NCBI GenBank assembly: GCA_024195265.1
Contig: JAJLRJ010000003.1
Span: forward strand, 24,474,989 to 24,538,988
DNA from: Dendrophyllia cribrosa
Taxonomy: Eukaryota; Cnidaria; Anthozoa; Scleractinia; Dendrophylliidae
DNA length: 64,000 nt
Direction of reading: 5' to 3'
The position numbers and the translations under genes were made by a program. Below the pieces are notes generated by a model, which saw only the letters and a list, made by a program, of their open reading frames with translations, was not told the DNA's origin and did not search any database. This document shows positions 56,357 through 64,000 of this stretch, piece by piece. The stretch's first letter is position 1. Every line of letters starts with the position of its first letter.

Positions 56357-57205
56357 AGCTTGTACGCCTTTGATGTCTTTGATAGAGATAACTGGGAAGA
56401 GTCGGTGCTAACCATGTCATTTCCTGAATTTGCATTGGTTTGCCAAGAGTTAACTGAATTTCACCCATCTTCAGCTGGTCACTCACTCCCGTCTCCTTGA
56501 TGGCAAATGAGATGGTTATAAAATTCAGCATTGCCTGGGTTACAAGGAAATAAATCTGCTGGGCAATCTTTTATGGAAACTACTAATCAGTACAGCCATC
56601 AGTAAAATTAATATGGCAGACTTCCACCATTTAATTTTTAACAAAAATATTTACAGGTTACAATAATTGCAAAAAAAAGCAAATTATTTGCTTTTTTTTC
56701 ATGCAAAATGTCATTATGTACATTTAGTTCAGAAGAGTGTCTTAAGTATGATTTTATTAAACCCATGGAATAACTATGCAGTAATACACCTTGTTACTCC
56801 TCTAATCGTATCAATAACAAATTACTTGTCATGATTGTCTGTGCCAATTTCTTACAAAATTGATGCACAGTCATGTGGGTGTCCAATTGCACCAATCCAA
56901 TTACAACTTTTTTAATTGGACACCTATGTACGTGTGTCAATCACATGCATTCAAATGGATTCTTTTTTGCAGTTACCCTCCCAGTTTCAAACTGATAGAT
57001 ATCCCTGATGTTTTTAGTGGAATAAAGTCCACATCGATTTTTTAATCTCGAATTTTGTTATTGATGTGATTAATATTATTAGCCATTGGACTTTGTGTCA
57101 TACAATTCAGGAGTGATCATGCTCATAATTTCAAATACTCGCCTGATTATTCTCTGAATTGTACTTACTCAGTCTAATTACGAATACTAATCTAGTTTTG
57201 TCTGT

Positions 57206-57357
57206 TTAAAGGCCCACATTTACCCATTCTGCTCTGCTTTTTGTTTGAAATGGTTCAATTGTTCAATGTAGCGTTATGATTGACTGGCACGTCGATTTTC
57301 CATCTGTGTGAAAATCAGCCCGGGCATGCAAAGCAGATTGGGTGAACATGGACCTTT

Positions 57358-57359
<2 letters not shown>
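57206..57359. mobile_element. TTAA-bounded MITE, 154 bp
   Basis: Ends TTAAAGGCCCACATTTACCC and (reverse complement) TTAAAGGTCCATGTTCACCC, with inner arms around 'ctgctctgctttt' / 'aaagcagattggg'. Related to 59287-59469. Confidence 0.7.
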
Positions 57360-57360
<1 letters not shown>

Positions 57361-57400
<40 letters not shown>

Positions 57401-57470
57401 ACAATGGCGAGCTGAAGGCGAGCCATTGTAAACGCCCATACAGATCGGACGCGAATATTTTATCCTACTT
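57361..57470. repeat. inverted repeat with 35-bp arms
   Basis: 'agatctgtatgggcgtttac' + 'aatggc' is mirrored by 'gccattgtaaacgcccatac', with outer arms 'agtagataaaatat' / 'atattttatcctact'. Confidence 0.75.
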
Positions 57471-58406
57471 ATGAAATGAAACAATGAGTAGAGATCTGTA
57501 TGAAAAGTTAATGCATACTAATTAGCTGAGCAGATGTCTGTATCAAAAGTTAATGCTACTGTTTAATAATTCATCAACTCAGTTGATTTGTATTGGGGTT
57601 TACAAACCTTCATTAAATTTTCATTTTTTTTTGTACTTTCCTTATGAATTATTAATGAATTTTATAAGTCTAATAATCACCAACTATTTAAATACTGTTG
57701 CCAAGTTAATCACAGCACAACAAATCACAAGTGTCACAACTTAGATCAAAGTAATGGGTGCCTCAGATGGCAATGTCTGATATTTTAAAAAACACTGACA
57801 AGCCAGAAAAATTGGATTAATGAAGATATAAAAAGAATGTACCAGTTTTGTTAACAAATTACTATGTAATGCACTAAAACTATAAAGAAGTGTCTCAAAA
57901 TGCAGGTGGCCAGGATGGAAATGGTTTGCAACTTGAACAAATTGTCCACTTCTTCCCTTGTGATTTGGAAAAATCATTCTAAAATGGCTATCGTTTGTTC
58001 TCCCTTTGAGGAGTCACTTCATAGTTTCCTCTGGACGTTCTAGAAGCATTTTGTGAAAAAGCAAACTGGTGTTTAGTCAAATATTTAATAGTTTTGTCCA
58101 AAAACCTGCAAAATTACCACGACACTGCCCTTTTATAAATGACAGTTCTGATCAAGACAACTCCTTATCATAATCAATTTGAACACTATCAGTTCCAAAG
58201 AAACCACCTCATAGAATTTACATGTACATGTGCACCACTTGCAACAGAAACCTTGATGATAGTCAATAAATAACACCTGTTACATTAGTTTTCACATGAG
58301 GGCACCTTACAATAACACACATTCAAAAGTTTAAAATTAACCATTTTAGGCTTTTATCAATATTATTATCCCTGGCCATGCCCAGGTAACAATATTATTA
58401 GAAGTT
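57471..58406. other. intergenic, nothing recognised
   Basis: AT-rich sequence without a supported gene or clear repeat. Confidence 0.35.
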
Positions 58407-58745
58407 TAGGCTGTGTTTTTTGTTTTATGGAATCTGAAATTGGATTTGTGATCTCAGATCATATGGATTCTTCATGACCAAAAAATCAGAAAACATCATT
58501 TTATGAGAAAAAAAACAAAACAAAAAAACATTGGTGTGCAAAGGAATCTATTCTGACTTGCTCACTCAAATCCATTCCAAAAAATACACCACGTTTTATA
58601 GATCACAAATCTCAAAAATCTGGATTTAGATTAATTTTAATCTGATGAATCGACCAAGAGTATGGATTCAATGGATTGAATGACAAATCCTATTTTTGGA
58701 TGCAAGAACAGGATTTGAATTTTCCCAAAAAAAAACACAGCCTTA
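58407..58745. mobile_element. 339-bp TIR MITE
   Basis: Ends TAGGCTGTGTTTTTTG and (reverse complement) AAGGCTGTGTTTTTTTTTGG. Subterminal parts are rich in 'tggattc' and 'gatttg' strings in both orientations. Confidence 0.55.
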
Positions 58746-59286
58746 GTTGGAATTGGTGGATTTTTATCCACTTTCCAGCCCCTGATTGAACCAACTATCT
58801 TGTGTGAATGGCCACTGAATGAATCTAACCCTGCATGAAAAGCAGCATAAGCAAAACTATCCTATAAAGAGTGTGAAAAATCAGTATGAAACTAAAATTA
58901 GAAATGAAACCTCCCTTTCCCCTTGTTACAAAGGCAATAGTTTCACATACAAGGTTTCAAAGGGTCGTGGATACATTTCCTACAGTGAAAATAGAACAAT
59001 GCACTAGGTCAGTTTTCCATTGAATATCATAAATCAAGGAGTAATCACAGTCACTGGCCAATCACAACACACAAGACAATCCAAAATTTGACTAAACTTG
59101 CCCATAAGTCAAGATCAGAAATTGGTTTTAAGGGAGGACACTCCAAAATTACCATGAACCAATCAGAACTCAAAGAGAATTTAATTTTGTTGCTGGCACA
59201 CCATCACCAAGAGAAGGGAAAATGTGTGCAGGCAAGTCATGCTGTTTGTTTGATTTCCCTTTTGTTGAGAAAGGTACAAGTTCTTG

Positions 59287-59469
59287 TTAAAGGCCCACTT
59301 TCACCCAAAATGCTGTGGGCGCCATGATCACTTTTTGTGCTGAATTTCGTGTAACATGAAATTAACGCTTGAATGCGTGCAACCAATCAGATCACCTGTA
59401 TGAACAATGGAGCATTTCAAAACAAAAACAAACGACCGCAATGTCTTTTGGGTGAAGGTGGGCCTTTAA
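59287..59469. mobile_element. TTAA-bounded MITE, 183 bp
   Basis: Ends TTAAAGGCCCACTTTCACCC and (reverse complement) TTAAAGGCCCACCTTCACCC. Same family as 57206-57359. Confidence 0.75.
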
Positions 59470-59653
59470 GTAAAAAAGAATAGAAATGAACAACCATGAA
59501 AGCAAAATTAATTACACTACCCTTTAAACACTCATCTGAAAACTGCTATATCACAAAGATATCTTTACAAATTAGACATAAAAATGTTTAAGAACACATG
59601 AAAGTACTGATCTTTTGCTCTGGCAAAGTAAATAGATGTCCATATACATGTAT

Positions 59654-59784
59654 ATGTTGTGGTGCAATTTTTTCCTTGGTGCAAATTTTATTTTCCTTTG
59701 TTTTGGGGTATGGTAATGTATGATAATGAGTTTTAAACAAAAGAAAACAAAATTTGCACCAAGGATAAAATTGCACCACAACAT
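59654..59784. mobile_element. 131-bp inverted-repeat MITE
   Basis: 'tgttgtggtgcaattttttc' + 'cttggtgcaaattt' is mirrored by 'aaatttgcaccaag' + 'gataaaattgcaccacaaca'. Confidence 0.75.
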
Positions 59785-59973
59785 TATATATAATTTTATA
59801 AAAGTCTGTCACAGACGGAAAAATATGGCTTTTGGTGATCCTACAATGTTGTTTTTTGGTGTATTTTTACCATATTTTTTTTTCAATCTTTTTAAGTTTG
59901 CCACTGTCAGTCTCACGCATGTATTCATTTTTACAATGTGTGCTGACCACGAAAAGCAACAAAAGCCAATGTA

Positions 59974-61429
59974 TTACAGTGCAGCTACTGTTACTGGGGT
60001 CACCCATACAAAGCTAACCAATCACAAAGCACAACAGGAACAATAGATTCCAACATTTTTTCTTCAGCCAAAGAAATGTCGAGTATAGAACAATAAAATG
60101 TTGAATAAACTGTTACCTAGCATTGACTTTTCGATTTAAAAATTTTTAGTAGTTTCGCATGCTACATAAATGAATGTTATCTGTTATGCAAGTGAGCGGG
60201 AACTGATTTCAAACTGTATGAAAGAAGTGAACGCGACGGCCGTGTTTGGTCAAATAGCGTGGTGGATTTGAATTCTCGGCTGTTTCAGTGTTTTGATTTT
60301 CAATGCTACAAGGCACACTGCCAGCATAATATATATATATATATGCATTTATTTTCTAACCGTTTGAAAAAGAGCAGCTCCAATATCTTAATTCTAGTTT
60401 ATTGAATTGTCGTTTGTATTTTTTTCCGTTGCAGATTTTCTATGCGGTTTGAGCACTATAGTGGTTAATTCAATCTCTCAATGCAGCTGTGAAGGTTTTG
60501 AAGAAATAATTTTTGTGAAAGGAAAGTCTATAGTTGCATATGCTGAAAAATAGAAATAAAAATTAACCAAAACTCGAACTCTGTAAAAAAAAAATATGAC
60601 TCAGATGGCTGATTTTTTCTCATGTTAATTCAAACTCACCACACTGAAATGCCAAAACTTCAAATATACATGTATGGTCCATACTCCTTTTATGAAGTTT
60701 TGAATTTCTCTGTTACTTCATATTTCAGCTTAATCGTACTGCCAGAACCCAGCAGTGGAAAAAAAGCAGATCAGACAGCGCATAAGACTTATTTAATCAT
60801 GGCAACGAACAAGCCATGTTTTCGTTGTTTACAAATCCATCATGCACTTTGACTAAACTATGACCGTCAATTTCTCTGCTACTTACTGTACATACATACA
60901 TACAGTTTATTAACGTGAGTTCACACTTAGCTAAAAAGCTATTTTACAGGTAAGCTCACAAATTAAGAATGTTCAGAATGTTTTCCTTCGCTGGCATCAT
61001 CACATGTATTTATTTTCTAAATCGTACTACCAAAACCCCGGTTGATGCCGTAAAGAAAACTTGAATTTGTCATGGGCAAACAAATGATCTGAAATACGTC
61101 ATGCACTTTTATTTGTGGAGACATAAGGTACGACCGTCGCATTTCTGTTTTTACAGTTTGGAGTTTCCCTTTTATTAACATTACTGATATTTACCTTCCA
61201 AACTAGTCAAGTTGAAAAGGGATGGAATCGAAGTTAATTGAAAATCCAACGCCGCACAGCCAAAACTTGTATTGATCTGTTTTCATGGTGAACAAGTTGA
61301 AATTTCATTGTTCTGTACTCAACATTTCACTGGCCGAAGTAAAAAAGTGTTAGAATTTATTGTTCCCGTTCTGATTTGTGATTGGTTAACTTTGTCTGGT
61401 GACCCCGGTAACAGTAGCCACACTGTAAA
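59974..61429 (-). mobile_element. TIR DNA element, copy B (inverted sibling of copy A)
   Basis: Ends TTACAGTGCAGCTACTGTTA and (reverse complement) TTTACAGTGTGGCTACTGTT. Interior blocks match copy A (933-2660) on the opposite strand, for example 60310-60400 against 1909-2015 and 61140-61260 against 1090-1200. Copy B lacks the MITE nested in copy A but holds its own insertion, the LINE-tail-like repeat at about 60893-60967. No transposase ORF. Confidence 0.75.
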
Positions 61430-61533
61430 TGTTCATCTATACAAATAGCTATGTATAACACATGTATAAAATGTGCTCAAGTGAAAGATTATCATCCTGA
61501 AAACATACTGGATTGGTAATCTGCTAAAAATGG

Positions 61534-62472
61534 TCATGATCTGTGCTTTTTAGGAGACCTTGATCGTGAATGTGATCTGGATTTGGTTTTCTTCTTTTTG
61601 TGAGACTTTGAAGAGGAATGTCTTTCAGACCGTCCCTTTGACTTCGAGGTTGACCTAGATCTTGATTTGCGTGATCTCTTTGGTGACTTAGAATGCGATC
61701 TTTTTCTTCGTGAAGTTGATTTGTGATTTGATTCTGAACGTGACCCTGAGCTTCGATGATGTGTACGAGATGGCGACACAGAACGTGCATGCCTCTTTCT
61801 ACTTCTTTCTGGTGAGTTTGACCTGTCACGTGACGGTGATCGACGTCTCTTTAAATTTGAGAGAGGTGATGAGGAATGTCTTTTCCTATTTCTGGATGGT
61901 GACATAGATCTTGAGCGCGACTGAGAACGATCCCTATTAGAACGGGGGGTTTCTTCAACAAGTTTTATTTTCTTTCCAAGGAACTCTCGCCTATCAAGAG
62001 TTTCCAATGCTTTTAACATGTCTTCCTTGCTTGCAAATTCAACAAGTCCTTCACCAGGTTTCCTTCTGTGCGTATCTGCAAAAGTTACATCGCCCGCTGC
62101 ACTCATAAACTCTTTGAGTTCTGACCATTTTGCTCTGGCGGGAAGATTTTCAACCCGAATTCTGTGATTTGTTCGCACAGGAGGAGGCTTAGGTTGGCGA
62201 ACTCTTGCAGTATATCCACCAGCTACAGTGTATCCACCAACGCCATTTCTAATATCTTTCGCTCGTTCTACCAGAATACTCTGCCCCATAAAGTCCTTGC
62301 CGTTGAGTTCTTGCACGGCCTTGTCAGCATCCCGGTAATCTTTATACACAGCGTACGCATAGCCTTCCTTGAAATCAATATCGCGGATTTTTCCGATGGA
62401 TTTCAGCAGGGTTTCCAAATCTTTTTCTGCAGCGTTGGAAGGCAGTCTTCCGCAGTAGATCCTCCCGCTCAT
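61534..62472 (-). CDS. two-RRM SR splicing factor (SRSF4/5/6-like), intronless
   Basis: 312 aa in one uninterrupted exon, ATG at 62472. RRM1 spans residues 3-72 (RNP2 IYCGRL; RNP1-like EGYAYAVY). A Gly/Tyr/Pro linker follows. RRM2 spans about 103-174 and has KWSELKEFM where SRSF pseudo-RRMs carry SWQDLKD. From about 175 the tail is rich in RS/SR dipeptides (RDRSQSRSRSMSPSR and onward) up to SPKKHRS. This is the layout of SRSF4/5/6, nuclear factors that bind exonic enhancers and recruit the spliceosome; the RS tail is the SRPK/CLK phosphorylation target. The absence of introns is unusual for this family and may reflect retroposition or intron loss. Divergently arranged with 62655-63002 (+). 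Confidence 0.9.
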   Translation of the reverse strand: MSGRIYCGRLPSNAAEKDLETLLKSIGKIRDIDFKEGYAYAVYKDYRDADKAVQELNGKDFMGQSILVERAKDIRNGVGGYTVAGGYTARVRQPKPPPVRTNHRIRVENLPARAKWSELKEFMSAAGDVTFADTHRRKPGEGLVEFASKEDMLKALETLDRREFLGKKIKLVEETPRSNRDRSQSRSRSMSPSRNRKRHSSSPLSNLKRRRSPSRDRSNSPERSRKRHARSVSPSRTHHRSSGSRSESNHKSTSRRKRSHSKSPKRSRKSRSRSTSKSKGRSERHSSSKSHKKKKTKSRSHSRSRSPKKHRS

Positions 62473-62654
62473 AGTTGTTAAAAAAGCGCGCCTTCAAGAA
62501 AATTTTAGGAACTTTTCACAAAACCACGCTCAAAAATCCGCCATCACACCAGTAGGACTGCACTGCGCATGATTTGCAAAGAAGAGCGCTGGATAGAGAG
62601 AGGTTACCAAGCTCACGTGTGCTTTGTCAAAGGAGAGCAGAGCAGTGTGGAGCC
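62473..62654. promoter_or_regulatory. putative bidirectional promoter
   Basis: 182 bp between the start codons of the minus-strand SR factor and a plus-strand ORF. It is GC-richer than nearby DNA and contains 'atccgccatca', a YY1-like core on the minus strand (gatggcgga). No TATA box is evident. Inferred from the head-to-head arrangement only. Confidence 0.45.
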
Positions 62655-63002
62655 ATGTTTGCTGCGGGAAAGGTTGCATCAGAATGTTTTAGCAGGATTT
62701 TGAGCCGTAATTATCACAAACTGTGCAGGCCATTGAAGCAGTGTTGTCATATAACGAGAACCTCGTCGCCTCGCATTGGTTTGGAGAGTTTACACGTGGG
62801 AATCGAGCGATATACTGTAGGGTTTGTGCTTGGTCGTCACGCAAATATATGCACATCAGCTGATGATTCTTCTGATCAGCTTTCATGGAAGGAAAGGTTA
62901 CGAAAGATTTCTGTATTGCTATATTTTGCTCCGAGTGGTTATAGAATTCAATGTTCTTTTTCTTCTGGGCAATGTTCCATGTTGAAAACGTTTATATTAT
63001 AA
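62655..63002 (+). CDS. unidentified protein, probable first exon
   Basis: ATG at 62655 in good context (agccATGt). The frame is open to 63002 (115 aa) and starts MFAAGKVASECFSRILSRNY, an Arg/Ser/Ala-containing N-terminus that could be a mitochondrial targeting peptide. Later motifs SADDSSDQLSWKERLRK look coding; the Cys/Ser-rich end after about residue 85 looks less so. The true exon may therefore end at a donor such as AAAG|GTTACG near 62899 and continue beyond, perhaps outside the window. No domain recognised. Confidence 0.45.
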   Translation: MFAAGKVASECFSRILSRNYHKLCRPLKQCCHITRTSSPRIGLESLHVGIERYTVGFVLGRHANICTSADDSSDQLSWKERLRKISVLLYFAPSGYRIQCSFSSGQCSMLKTFIL

Positions 63003-63027
63003 TGCACCTATCAGTGTCAAGCTTGAG

Positions 63028-63067
63028 AAGAGGGTGGGGTGGGGGGGGGGGGGGGAGGGGGGGGGGG
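63028..63067 (+). repeat. interrupted poly(G) tract
   Basis: Two G runs of about 16 and 11 bp, separated by a single A, at the end of the preceding ORF; flanked by further G-rich DNA. Confidence 0.9.
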
Positions 63068-64000
63068 CGGAGGGTGGTAGTAGTGAGAAGGGGTTATTGC
63101 ATTTATTGAAAACGAGTTTACCTTCAACGATTGACCACTCAAGGACCGTCACTTCAACCAAGTTTCCAAGATGGCCGCCATGAGCAAGATGAGACTTGAT
63201 TTGAGTCCTAAAAAAAAATCAAACATCCCCACCCTGGGGCCCAGACTGTCAGTCCAATTCCCAAGTGTGGGGATAGCAAGTAAGTTCAAATGCCCCACAT
63301 ATGCCTGACTAACCCCCCACCCCCACCCCTTGGGCTTGAAATTGATAGGTGCATAAGCAGGGCTTGAACAACCAATGAAATCAATGTCATTTAATCAATG
63401 GATCCATGAACAACAGATGCTCAAGTTCTTTGTGATTAACGATTTCTATTGATTATTATTTTTTTATCACTTATCAAAACCATTTGATGAGTAAACTTAC
63501 ATCAATTTATTGTCATAGATTGGCCATTAGCAGCTTGTTCAACTGAGCTGAAGTTAAGGGATGATGCACGGTTCAATACATGTATCCTTCAACATTTGTC
63601 AAGTAATGAATGTTGAATGATGTTGCATTTTTTCGAACGAGTAGAAAAAATTTTCAACATTTTAAAACCATTGACTGAGGTTGTTTAACAACTTGCAACT
63701 TGTTGAACGGAATAGAGCCTGCCTCCTCCCACCCCACAGCCTTAACTTAGCTGGCTTTGTTACTAGGCAGTGTTGAAAAAGCATGTTTTTCAATTAAGGC
63801 TTTTTGTTTTCAGGGTTATTGATTTCGGAGATGGTGAACTGCTTTTGTATCCCAGAAGGTACACAAAAGGTCAGAATTCAAATGGTGATAGTTCCAGGTT
63901 GGTGATAACTTGATAATATTTAATGCCAGGCTAACATTAATATATATTCTGTGTCCAGAATAGTGTAGCCTGTCACACCAGTCATTATTGTCCAGTTGCC
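63068..64000. other. unassigned, possibly intron of the 62655 gene
   Basis: An acceptor-like 'ctttttgttttcag' at about 63800-63813 precedes an open stretch (VIDFGDGELLLYPRR in one frame) ending at a donor-like 'ccaggttggtg' near 63897. It might be an exon, but neither phase nor homology can be confirmed. Confidence 0.3.

Larger units (their letters stand above)
54286..57205. other. intergenic, AT-rich, small repeats only
   Basis: No supported gene. Contains an inverted-repeat unit at 54829-55101 and the G-run/C-run hairpin at 56309-56356. Short ORFs have no recognisable domains. Confidence 0.4.

Overview
This is eukaryotic nuclear DNA: AT-rich, with split genes carrying GT/AG introns and a dense load of transposable elements. 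It fits an anthozoan cnidarian such as a stony coral or sea anemone. That placement is an inference from the repeats (ISL2EU, Ngaro/DIRS-like, Penelope-like, XPG/CXC and many palindromic MITEs) and from the PRDM and tetraspanin genes, not from a search.

Host genes. (1) 13.2-17.0 kb (+) and 22.6-25.7 kb (-) hold two intact paralogous PRDM-type genes (PR/SET domain followed by 13 C2H2 fingers). They lie tail to tail and share a four-exon structure with identical intron phases. (2) 45.3-51.9 kb (+) holds a six-Cys tetraspanin with six phase-0 exons; its first exon was not found. (3) 61.5-62.5 kb (-) holds an intronless two-RRM SR splicing factor. It is head to head, 182 bp apart, with a short unidentified ORF at 62.66 kb (+).

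Mobile DNA fills most of the rest. 33.2-37.4 kb is a two-gene ISL2EU-type DNA transposon with a YqaJ nuclease facing a THAP + DDE transposase and matching terminal inverted repeats. 38.1-39.4 kb is a deleted tyrosine-recombinase retroelement with the A1-ORF-B1-A2-B2 split-direct-repeat layout. 27.9-30.9 kb is an inverted pair of decayed XPG/CXC-ORF elements. 43.2-44.6 kb is a decayed Penelope-like element with a GIY-YIG region. Two inverted siblings of one TIR element sit near the two ends of the window (0.9-2.7 kb and 60.0-61.4 kb), each with a different nested insertion. 9.2-10.7 kb is a pogo/Tigger-like end that appears to have expanded into a 33-unit, 27-bp minisatellite with a 12-unit higher-order period. 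At 30.9-32.1 kb a hAT-like element with an 8-bp target duplication splits a palindromic MITE. Several TTAA-bounded MITEs occur, two of which share one TTAA. Eight sites carry poly(G/C) runs of about 19-32 bp.

The features most worth follow-up are the convergent PRDM pair, the intact-looking ISL2EU element, the split-repeat retroelement and the TIR-derived minisatellite.
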